A stretch of 64,000 bases of DNA from Siniperca chuatsi. Taxonomy: Eukaryota; Chordata; Actinopteri; Centrarchiformes; Sinipercidae. The stretch is taken from NCBI RefSeq assembly GCF_020085105.1, contig NC_058045.1, positions 16,031,833 to 16,095,832 of the forward strand, read 5' to 3'. A program made the translations under genes and the position numbers. The notes beneath the pieces were generated by a model. The model was not told the DNA's origin and ran no database searches. It saw only the letters and a list, made by a program, of their open reading frames with translations. Below, in pieces: positions 1-11,544 of this stretch (position 1 is its first letter; each line of letters begins with the position of its first letter).

Positions 1-1985
1 TCTTACGCAGTAACAAAATCATGTCTACCACGAACGTGAGGAAACTCATGAACTGTGGAGGTACGTCATGGTAAACTTGAAGCAATGCATTTTGTCATTC
101 TTTCTCTTGATATTGGAAACGAAGAGACTCGGTGTTGTAGATGATATAGCTCTTTTGTAACTTAGATTTTGTCTGATTTCAACCATTCTTGCATTAGCCA
201 GTAGTAGAAGTAGTAAAATATTCATTGTTTCTACTCTAAAGTAACATTATATCATGCAATTTTGAAAATAAGCTCCATATCACTATGCACCATTGCTCTT
301 GAGCTCTGTTAGCTTCAACTACTACTAAAATACTTCTTTTGGTGTGAAAAAAGGAAGCCATATCAAAAGAGATTTAAGAAGATGAAGTCAGATTTCTTTT
401 GCCAGCTATGTCCCTTGCTGAACATTTTCTGTACATTTTCTTTAAATTAACCCCGGACTAATTTCTTACAGATCCTTGGCATACATTTAAAAATGTTTAT
501 CGTGTTGTTTCTTACATGAGCTATTGACTCACATTGACTGGTCCTGCATTTTCACAGGATTTGGTATGGAGGCTACTCTGCTGTTGGTGGTCGGGTTTTC
601 TCACACTCGAGGCATCGCCATCTCCTTCCTAGTTCTGGCTGTAGGGTTCAGTGGATTTGCCATCTCAGGTATTACCACATCTGCACCAAAGAAACATTTT
701 TGTTTCACCTGAAATGTAAGATCTTTAGTTTGACTATAGACTAAACGTGAAACATGAGGGTTTTGTTTGAAGCTGTTGAAGCAGTTGAAAACACTGAAAT
801 GCAGTACTACTTCTCCTTTTGGGTGTGATGCAGTATACATGCATTAGCCTTCACACAGGCACTTCTCCTGAATGTTTTATAGATTGTTGTCAAGGCAACC
901 AAAAAATCTAAATGTGCGTGCAGATCTAAACCATGTTCACTTTTACAAAATATTAAAATGCCAAAAATGTATTTTGTAATTGTGTCACTCTTTACTTATA
1001 AGTGAATGCCCTTGTGTGTACTGCGTCTGCAGGTTTTAATGTCAATCATTTGGATATTGCTCCTCGCTATGCCAGCATCCTGATGGGCATTTCTAACGGG
1101 GTAGGAACACTATCTGGAATGGTGTGTCCTTTGATTGTCGGAGCCCTGACTAAAAACAAGGTACAACAAGTTGATTTGTAACACTACAGTAACTGTTTTG
1201 CATATATGTTAACATACGTACATTGATGAGTTGTTTTACCAGTCATTCATCTTAGATATTTTGTTCTTATCTTGACTGTAACTGAAGATTAATGCTTTGG
1301 TCCTTTGATCTGATCTATATTCTGTTGAAATTATTTTATTTATTTTTACTTATAAGTGTATAAAACATTACAGGAAACTCAGAAACAGTCCTGTCCTTCA
1401 CTGAGGTTTTCCCTCCTGGCATGTCAGGATTGTTTATTATCAGGTTTGTTTTTTGGTCAAACACAGAATCACTGTATCTAATGTCGCACCTATAAATGGC
1501 TGTTGTTAATAATTTATAGCCCTGTAAAATTTATTATACACATTGCAGTTGTAGTTTTTCCGATGCCATGAGTAAGGCAGTGGATTTATAGCATTACCTC
1601 AGTGGAACATAATCAAAAGACAGGAAATTCATTGACTCCATTCATCTCCCCCTAGACTCGTCTGGAATGGCAGAATGTCTTTGTTATTGCGTCCATGGTG
1701 CATTACTCAGGGGTCATCTTCTATGCGATCTTTGCTTCGGGAGAGCAGCAGGACTGGGCTAATCCTGAGAACACCAGCGAGGATAAATGTGGCATTATTG
1801 ATGAGGACGAGCTGGCTGAAGAGTCAGAGCTCAACAGCGAGGCCATGGTGGCTCCCAAAAAGAGTTACGGAACCACAGACAATTCATCTGGTCAAAAACA
1901 GGGCTGGAAAAAGAAGAGAGGGGTGACCATGCAAGAAGAGGAGGAACATTATGGGAATGGCGACTACCAGGACCGGTACCAGTGA
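1..1985 (+). CDS. slc17a8: Vesicular glutamate transporter 3, C-terminal exons (5' partial)
   Basis: Four exons are readable: 1-60 (runs in from the left edge, first full codon at 3), 558-668, 1033-1160 and 1656-1985, with stop TGA at 1983-1985. All junctions have GT/AG and the phases agree. The translation covers the last transmembrane helices of an SLC17 (MFS fold) vesicular glutamate transporter, including [34 protein letters not shown] and the final helix near [15 protein letters not shown], followed by a cytosolic tail. The family loads glutamate into synaptic vesicles using the proton gradient. The tail reads [18 protein letters not shown] and then PKKSYGTT, which matches VGLUT3 better than VGLUT1 or VGLUT2 from memory; the last residues ([16 protein letters not shown]) are divergent. 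The nr1h4 gene downstream on the same strand is also its neighbour in mammals. A slc17a6-like identity is the main alternative. Confidence 0.88.
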
Positions 1986-4900
1986 GACGCCCTGTGGGGC
2001 AAAGAACTTCCAAAACACTCACTGGTTTGATTTCACACCTGTGGAAATGTCAGAAACATCGGAGCAGTGTCAGAAGCAGCAGCATCATCATATGCACCTC
2101 AAGATTTGGTCACTACACCAGTTTAACTGTATGTACTGTAATGTCCACAGAAAAACACATAACACACAACACTAAAAAAGTCACAAAGCTAAAATCAAAC
2201 ATAATGTTTATTAGAAACCCATTGGAGCAACATTAGAAAGAAACATATACAAATACATGATATAATCAAAAATAGACAATAGATTTAATCTACACTGACA
2301 TATGAATATGAATATTATAATGGAAGCTAAACCACAGACCAACGTTCATGAAGAACATCAGAAACACATATCAACTTTCAAACCTGAGTTTACTTTTCCT
2401 GCCGCCTGCGTTGATTGTATTACGTCTGTGCAAGCATACGTCGACTGAACTTTACGTAGCTTACTTGGAACCATGTGAACAGTTTTTGAAATGTTTTGTG
2501 TCAGCTATGCAACGTGAAAAGCGACGCGCTTCTGGAATGTAATAATGGGTTTGACACCAGACCACAGTGTTAATGTAACAAGCATTTTGTTGTTGTTTTT
2601 TTGCTTGTATGTATTTGCTGTTGCTGAATGATTGCACTCTGTCACCACTTAGCTCGCTCTCCTTGTCTGAGCAGGTCTTTGTTCACCATCCGTTTGTTAT
2701 GCACTTCTTCCAGCATTATGTCGGCTTCATTATATGTAGTGCTCTGCGCTCATAATGGGACGAAATGGATGGTGAGTCCAGTGCTGACGTCACTCCATGA
2801 AGCATTTGGTGTAACTCTATTTATTCTTCTGATACATAGAGACCCAGTTTGTTTCTAAAAAATAACATTCTGTAATGTTTCACTTTAATCATAAAAGAGT
2901 ATAAGAAATCTACACTCACTGTTTATCATTACTGCTAAAGAAGAGAAAAATCGATTTTGTACAGTAAATTATTATCTTATTGTTTGAGAGATCATTGATT
3001 TGATTTGCACTTTATGTGAACACACTGGAGATGTAAAAAACTGCATTTCCATACTGTATTAAGATTGTTTTGAGACATAAAATCCCTCAAGAGCTTCAAG
3101 GTTCTGAATTATTGAGTACCTTGCATGAGGTTATTCAACATGTCATGTTACTTTGTGTATTCAAAAAAATTATAAAAATAATTATTTATCAAATTGCAAA
3201 TTGTTCTGTTGGTGCAATGGAAAGCCATGCTAGCAGCTCTGCGGGGCTGTACTTAGGCACAGCAGTGGTTTGAGCTAAATGCTAATGTTAGCATGGCAAT
3301 GTGATCACAGTGACAATGCTAACATGCTGATGTTTAGCAGGTATAATGCTTGCCATGTTCGCCTTCGTAGTTCAGCGTGTTAGTATGCTAACATTTGCTA
3401 ATTAGCACTAAGCAGCTGACAGCTGAGGCTGATGGGAATGCCATTCGTTTTGCAGGTTTGTGGTCATAAACAAAGTATTGGACGAATTAAAATTTTGACC
3501 TGATGATGGCTCTAGATGAAACATTAGAGGATCACGGAAGTTATCACAACTTATTCTGAGATGAACATGAATATCTGGACCAAATTTCACTTCAGTCCAT
3601 CCAATATTTGTCAGGAGCTTTCACTCAAAACCAGAAATGCCGACCTGCTGGTGGCATTAGAGGAAAAGTCAGGGATCACCAAAGTCAGTAGGCTTCATCC
3701 TCTGGGGACCATGAATGTCTGAACAAAATTTCATGGCAATCCATCCAATAGGTGCTGAGATATTTCAGTCTGGATCAAAGTGGTGGACCAACTGACTGGC
3801 ATTGCCATCCATGAAGCCGTGATGCTAGCATGGCTAAAAATAAATAAATAAAAAGTTTTAAAAGCTGAAAGGAAGTCCTAGAACATTTTTGTGCATTCTC
3901 ACTCTGTAATATAGTATAGCTCAGCTTTTTAAAATTAGTTTCCACCCCTCCAGCTCATTTTTACATTTAAATGATTAACGTAAAGCCTTCATAAAGACAC
4001 AGTTTAGATTCTTGTTATTTTCTGTAACTACTTGACAGAATAGGCTGTCCCTATTGCTGCCTGTTTATGTTAGTGGGCTCAAATTAGACATTTTTAAATA
4101 TTCCTAAGACTGCTCTGTTTCCCATCACACTGTGGTAAACATCCTCTGTCTTATCTGTCTTTGCACGCCTGCTTAATTTTCACAACAGAAGATAATTACT
4201 GGACAGGATATGCCTCACCAATGTCAGACTCACTTCTACGAAACTACTGCTGCTTGAAAAGATGATAAAGGGAGTACTTTTATTGTGAAATATACAAATA
4301 TAAATATGTTTAACACTTAAAATGTATGCTTTCTGTGTAAAATGATTGTTCCCTCTCAGAGGTTGGTGAAAAGTTTCAAGGTTATGGACTTTGTTGCTGG
4401 TCATCCTCGCAGTGCTCTTAGTCCTTGAGAACATGTGGACGATTATGTCACTTTCCAGGGAGTGTTGCTGTCATCATATTACCAATATCTGTTCTAGTCT
4501 TCGTCACACCACATGGAGAGATATCTAAAATAATTTTAAATGGACCTCATCAATACTTGTGAGAGCTTTGACTGCTGTACATGTAACTTATAAATATGTT
4601 CAGTGGAGTTGTGTCCGTCCCTTCCCAGAGGCTATCGCAGCCAGCTCACTCCCCACATACTCTCAAACACAGACCAGATAGTCCACCAACAGCCAGCAGG
4701 CAATAGCAAAGGTTCTGTTTATTTCACAGAGACTGTCTGTTGACTCAGAAGGGCCTCTTTGGATGGAGCAACAACCCATCAATGATTAAACTATTGGTTT
4801 TTGGACAAATTAAAGACTATAAAGACAAGACTAATTTGATTTCCTGTGTGTGTGTCCATCTCAAGGCAGGTATGCTGAGGTATGAAAGTGCCAATATAAA

Positions 4901-5240
4901 CAAAAAGTGGCTTTAATCAGTTCAAGGACGGATGGCAACAATTGCCACAGTCTGCTTTCAGAGGTTATCTATGATGACCTCAGCTTCTTGCTGTGCCTAT
5001 GAAAATATTATATGTGGTGTAGTGTACTTGCAGTGAAAAGAAGACATACTCATACTAATAATACCAGTTGTTTGCTAATAACTGGATGTATGTTTCATGT
5101 GTGATGTTTGTGTGGGATTTCTGGTCTGCTAGAGAATGTATGAGGCAGCCTCTTGTCTTGGTAAGATAAACAGGGATTTTTTTGGGGGGTATTTGGGGAG
5201 GGGGAGTGTGTTTGGATGGGGGATGACATGGACAGGAATG
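1986..5240. other. slc17a8 3' UTR and intergenic DNA
   Basis: No coding signal was found. The first part should be the slc17a8 3' UTR, but no clear AATAAA lies within 1 kb of the stop; the first AATAAA-like string, near 3839, follows the end of a transposon copy. The stretch holds one 613-bp inverted-repeat element (3223-3835). Short open frames here show no family resemblance. Confidence 0.6.
3223..3835. repeat. Non-autonomous DNA transposon with 13-bp terminal inverted repeats
   Basis: The element starts with AGCCATGCTAGCA (3223-3235) and ends with its exact reverse complement, TGCTAGCATGGCT (3823-3835). The inside contains the recurring phrases GGTCATAAA, CCTGATGATGGC, TTTCATGGCAATCCATCCAA and TCAGGGGATCACCAAAG (the last with one change in this copy). 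The second half contains a diverged duplication of the middle part. A shorter relative lies at 6425-6796. I recognise this as a high-copy percomorph repeat, but I cannot name the family with certainty. No clean target duplication is visible at its edges. Confidence 0.8.
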
Positions 5241-5245
5241 GACAG

Positions 5246-5443
5246 TTTAATTAATAACCACCATCCATTTCTCCCTGACCTCAACTGGTCACACATGCTC
5301 TCACTGGAGCCCAGACACAAGCAGCTAAATGTTCATTAGCAAATATTGATTGAGCTGTAGCTCACGGCGTGGATATCAGAAACAAGGCTGAAAAAGAGGA
5401 AAGTTAGTGTGCAGGAATTCAACATCAACTGACCAGGATAAGG
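5246..5443 (+). promoter_or_regulatory. nr1h4: Putative upstream promoter and 5' untranslated exon of nr1h4
   Basis: The string CATCAACTGACCAGGATAAG ends at 5443 and is followed by a strong donor (gtaaga). It has no start codon in frame, so it could be a non-coding first exon spliced to the coding exon, whose acceptor (ttgcag) ends at 6212. Upstream, 5246-5258 matches the HNF1 palindrome GTTAATNATTAAC at 11 of 13 positions, and AAATATTGATT near 5341 resembles a FOXA site. The transcription start is not defined by the sequence. This is inference from splice signals and motif matches only. Confidence 0.35.
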
Positions 5444-6260
5444 TAAGAACTATGAGATTGAGTCTGAACATATTTCATTTTTCACTGGTGAAAAGGTGAC
5501 TTCTTATGTGTCCGCGGTGTGCCACTGTGTCTGAGGTATGTTTGGCTGTTGTGTGGGTTGTTAGAGTGGACTGGAGGTTTCTGAAACCTTGTGGGTTGCT
5601 TTTGGATCTCAGGGGAAATTACACTGAGTTAATTAAAAAAAGAGTGTCAGATGAAGCCTATAAAAGTAATGTCCCACATGTGACCATGCTGTGGCCCTGA
5701 CATCAGAAAGGCCATGGACAAGTTTAAAAACATGCCTGTTACTCATGAGATAACTGAGACTGAAGGCTTGCATACATGTACATGTTTAGTGAAATTACAT
5801 TAAAAAAGACAACACTGATCTTGTGATACATCCTGTCAAGTGAGCACTATCGACACAAAGTGTACTTGAATATGTAATGGGAGAGGTCATATAATAACTG
5901 CTCCGACGGGAGGTAGAAAAAAACAACTCTTCCCATGACTCGCTATTACGGGGACCTTGTTGAGGCCTGACCGTCATCCCCCCACCTCCCTGCAGGCAGC
6001 TACTGAACATCTCATCCCTGTGTAGGAGGAAAGACCTGTCAGGTGTATTGCTGTAGAGACTCCAAGCCTGATGTTTAATTACATTGTGGTGCAGGTTTCA
6101 GAGGATTCTGCAGACCTACAAGGGTGTTGAGGAGGTCTTCTCCATGGTTCACAAATCACACTACTTGTATGCTTATTACAGAAGTAATTAGAGGCTTACT
6201 ACTACTTTGCAGACCAGTCCAACCCGTGTTTTCTGAGTTGGCGCCCGACGACCCTCCTGA

Positions 6261-9200
6261 ATGAATGAGTGGGTGGGCCCTGACATCAATGTGGTGGGAC
6301 CGCTGGAAATCCCACTCAGCGATGAATTCTCCGTCTCAGAAAGCTCCCACTTGTTTGGTAAGTCTACTTGACAGGAACCAGCTCACAGAAAGATGAAGCC
6401 ACAGAAGAGTCTACAGCCACACAGCGGGGCTTTGAGCTAAATGTGAACGTCAGCATGCTAACATGCTCACAACATTAACATGCTGCTGTTTAGCAGGTAT
6501 AATGTTTACCATGTTCAGTATCTTGGTTTAGTGTATTAGCATGTATGCTACCAGTTTCTATTTAGCACTATCACAGCTGAAGTTGATGGGAATGTCATTA
6601 GTTTTGCAGGTGGTCATAAACCAAAGTATTGGACAAACTGAAATTTTTACCTGATGATGGCGCTACATGAAAAGTCAGGGGATCACCAAAGTTATTTCAA
6701 TTGATCCTGAGGGAGACAAGAATGTCTGAACCAAATTTCATGGCAATCCATCCAATAGTTGCTGAGATAATTCTGTCTGGACCAAAGTGGTGGCCTGTCT
6801 CCTTCCCAAGACTTTTATTCTACATGGACATGACAATATTTCCACCACATGATCCTCCTCAGGTAAACATGAGGGTATGAGCACACCTGTATACACATTT
6901 AGTTTAGCTGTGATGACATGTCACACATCATCTGTGAATTGGGTAATTAATGATATACACATGAGGACAATATACCCAATCAGTCAATTACTAGGAGTGA
7001 TCACACAATGCCCTTGTAAATGTCCCATCAACATTACATTAGAAGTAAAGCATTAGAGTAAATGCTTTCACACTTAGACAGGAGAAAAGTTGAATATATT
7101 CCAAGAATGCTTTGAGTTAACTAATAAATCAAAAGCAAACATGCAAAAAACACATAGATACCTTATCACAAAAGGAAAGAAGAAAGCTAATACACTAATA
7201 GGAGTGCCGTAGATCAGTAATTTGCTTCTGAAAAAATAGAAATTATGATTAGGTAAAAAAAATATAGATATATATTTACATTTTTGTGTTGAGTAGGAAT
7301 ATAAACCACGCAAATTGGATTACAAATAGTGTGGTGTGAGGCTTATCTGTACATTTATTATCACAACAGCCAATCAACTACACTATTATAGGCACAAATC
7401 CAACCTATTTGAGTGAGATGAAACACTGTTGCACCACATGCTGCACTTCAGTGAGCAAAAACTAGTTAGCAAGCAAGCAGAGAAGTGAAAATTAAATCTA
7501 AAAAAAAAAAAACAGATTAATGATAAAAATGTCCAGCTTCTGTCACTCCAAGTGGTTGAGGTAAAAATCCAAACTTGACTGAACCAACTGAAAAAAAACC
7601 AACCCTAAACATCAACGATTCCAGGATCACAGTATGTCATGTATGAAAACAACATTGTAACAGTATCCACTTTTATATGATTAATAGTGTTAAATAACAT
7701 TTATTTTAAAATGAATTCAACTGGACACATTTGGAGCATGACGGCTGGTGACGATGAAGGGCTCCAGTAAATGAGTTTAAATGACAAAAAAGTTTGGCAA
7801 CCACCTTGATTAATCTAGATATTTCAAAAACAGGTCTTAAATTTTAAAGAAAATATAAACAAGCAGGCAGGAAATAATTACCCAGCAACTCCAAAAAAAA
7901 ATTTAAAAAAAAAATGGATGCACATGATCCTTATGATAATTGCACAAACCAGTTCGCATCCATGTCTGGCTACTCACAAACTCAAGTGACACAGTAGCAG
8001 TCAGCTGGTACCATTGCCCCAAATCTGGAAATGACTCCACACATTAGCCAGCTACTTGTAATGATGTAAAGAAATGTGACTGTGTGGTTAATCAGTAGCC
8101 GTGGCAACCTTTGCTCCCCTTGGGATTTCTCAAGCAAGCGGCAAGTAGTTCAGTACTTGATCTGCTGTTCTCATGTCTTTAAAGGAAGAAAAAAAGAAAG
8201 ATGATTTGTTAGTTAGAGGCAAAGCAAGGACTGATCTATAAAACACAGCTGGACTGTCGGGATCAGAGAGTAAAGTCTCTGAATAGTTTGTGTGTTCGGT
8301 CACACAGAGATGGCCATGGTCCAGAACAAGTCTTCAAGAGGTCAGTGTTACATGTATTTTACAGATATTGTTTTAGTGTCAGGTTGCTTTAATGACAGAT
8401 TTGAATGACAATATTTCAGTACAGTTGAGAGATTATACTTGTGGACTTCACATGGTCTTTGAAATGGTACTCATCACCCCTCTGCTTTTAAAAAAATAAA
8501 TATCACACTTGCTCTGAAAATCAGTAATGATGAAACAACAATGCAATCCTGTTAACATTCTCGTATGTGTTTCAAAAGTGCCAACTTGTTTTCTGAAAGA
8601 CAGTGTGCTCTGTGCAAGCGGGTTGTTAATCATTTATGGGTTTTTAGTACGTGTTGTTACCGACTACTGCTGAGCCAATCCCTATTCTAACAAGATTCTG
8701 CAGGGAATCACTTGAAATAAAACTGTTTCATGGAGTTTTTTTAGGGTTTAATGATTGAAGGTATTATGTTGCACAGATGGTAAAGCACCCTGTGATTTTG
8801 GGGCATAAAAATAATAGTGACTTGACTTGACATTATTCAAAATGGATATACTTTGGTATCTGACTGCTTCTGACTTAAGCTTCACCATTCTTATTCAAGG
8901 AGCCAGTGGCTTGAATGACTACCTGTAGAGTGAAAGGGGTGACTCGTAGTGATGATCCCACAGATAATTATCACCAGACTCTGCACCTCACAGTTCTATG
9001 GCACATTTTAGCATCTTTCAGCTCATTGTTTTGGTTTTCTTGCCTGCAACTTTACTGTTTTGGTTGACTCTCTTTGCTCTTATTTGCATCATTTCCAGAC
9101 AAAGTTGGCGACTAGCAAGTGAACATAGTGGAGCATTTAGCAGCAAAAGAGACAGACATGTCCCTCACGAGTTGGTGGAGACCAAAAACAGCTATAAGAT

Positions 9201-11467
9201 AGAGAATATTGAACTTTCATTCATCAGGTGGCCAGAAACATATCAACCTCTGAATGTGATTATATGTCAATGTTGTATTTACAGCTTGTTACGCTGCCCC
9301 CAAGTGGCCCCCCAAAAATTAGTTATTGTAAGTTTAAGTATTGGTATCTTAAAGAGATTTTTAAGCTCTCTGAAACAAACTTTTAATTTGGGATCTAAAA
9401 GTAAATGTGACTGGACATTTCCTCTGGTATTTTACTGCTTTCTGACACTTTAGTTTAGTCCAAGTTATATTAAGTTGTATCAACTTCACTAGGCGTGAAA
9501 GTTCATTCTTAACCTGGAAAATGGCAGTTCAATCTTCACTCAAGGTCCATTTATAAGCTTTTTTTCAAAGCTTTCAACCACATATCATGATCTTCCTCAG
9601 CAGATCAAGTTTGCTCAGCTGGAGAAAGCTTCAGCTGTCATTATCTGATTCCATATTTAGTGACATGTAACGACAACTAAGATATCTCCATTTGCTAAAG
9701 AAGGCCATGAGTTAAAATCTCAGAAAAAAAACAAGTAAGTGGACCTTGAGTTAAGATTTTTTTTTTTGGTACATGCTGTTTTTAAACAGTTTTATAATCT
9801 GCTATTTTTCTCTTAGATATTCTGGCAGATCAAGGCAGTCCTCTCCTGCAGGATCCCGACATCTTACCCTTCACCAGCTATCCCAGCATGCAGTACCCGT
9901 CCATGGAGCCAACCGTGTCTTCCACGCCATACTACTCCACTCAGAACTACTACCCTCCGTACAATGGAGACGAATGGTACTCACACACGGGGATATATGA
10001 ACTGAGGAAAGGACCCCTGGAGGTCAGCTATGATGCTGACATGGAGGAGGTGTCTGCTGTGGTGCCTGCCGTGTGCAAGAGGACCCGGCACGTGCCGCAG
10101 GCTGGAAGGGTCAAAGGGGAGGAACTGTGTGTTGTGTGTGGAGACAAGGCCTCTGGATACCACTATAACGCTCTCACCTGTGAGGGATGTAAAGGTGAGG
10201 GAAGGTGCGCTGTAGCGACACATGCGCTGGATTTAAATTCATCACAGTTATATATGTGATTTTTACTCCACTCTGTTCTAGTAGATTTGCTTGCATTTTC
10301 TACATTTGATGTTAATAATAAGGGCTGTTGGTGTAAGGGGCGTTTTACTATTTGAAGATATTAAACAACTAATAACCAAAACTAATTTTAACACAAGGAA
10401 GAAATATGTCCTGTAAAGAAGCTGCTTCCAGTTAGATGATGTGTTTATGATCAGCTTTTCAGGCAAAAGGCAAAGTCAGAGTGTTGTTGTTGGATGTTTT
10501 TTGTTAATAACCTATGAGACATACACTGTATTTATCTGATTTTGGGTTTGTACTGTTTAAAGTGCATCTCCAGGCACAAACGAAGGCTGTTGCTGTCCAT
10601 GATCATTTTTAATTAATACGAGAGCATTGGTCATGCTGTTTGTGCTTAGTAGGCCTGACTAAGGGGCAGGTTAGTGACAATTCTTCACATAGTATGCTTT
10701 GGTGCTGCATCTGATTTACTGTTGGTGTGCTGTTGGTAGAAACAGATTAAGGGTTGTTTAATTGTACAACTATTACTACTATTAGACGGTGTAGTCCCTC
10801 GTCCCCAGTTCCCGTCCAATTTTTTCACAATTGAGAATGACTTCCGGATGGGAGCCGAAACGTCTTGATTCTGAAAACAGTGTCCAGATGACTACGACTG
10901 AAACCTTTTCTACGATATTACTACTATTGCTACACACTGTGGCATAATGCTGTGGAGTCCAAATTTAATTACATGCCAAGGACAGGCAATAAAATCCATG
11001 CAATCATACAGTACATCAAGGTTAAGGTGTGTGTGTGACCTCCTGAGCTGCAGATAAGATTGAGGCTGATTTAAAGAGAACAAAGGATATATGAGGAAAT
11101 ATTAGACTAAGAGTAAGCATAACTTTACAACCCGTCTCCATGTAAAAATTATCCACTTGGTGACAGTGGAGTCGTGGCCTTTAGCAGCTCCTCCCCAAAT
11201 TTTTATGACACTGAATTTGCTGATTCCAAACCGCAGGGTGAATGGATATGAGTGTAATTCCACCCTGTGAGGCTGGACAATGCCACGAGTGCAGCAGCTG
11301 GCCTGTCCTGCCATTTGACTGAGAATAGGCTCAGGTCTACCTGGTACTGCTGCCAGATTAGGTTCCCTCTCAGCTTTCTGCAGTACAATGCAGGAGCAAC
11401 CTGAGCTCATGCATGTCATTCTGCTTAATGTTGTATGTCAGAATGTCTAATAACTGTTCCAAAGTTA

Positions 11468-11544
<77 letters not shown>

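Noticed and set aside
8998-9453. 151-codon plus-strand open frame in nr1h4 intron 1
   Set aside because: It crosses a fish interspersed repeat (9117-9325) and has no family resemblance or splice context.
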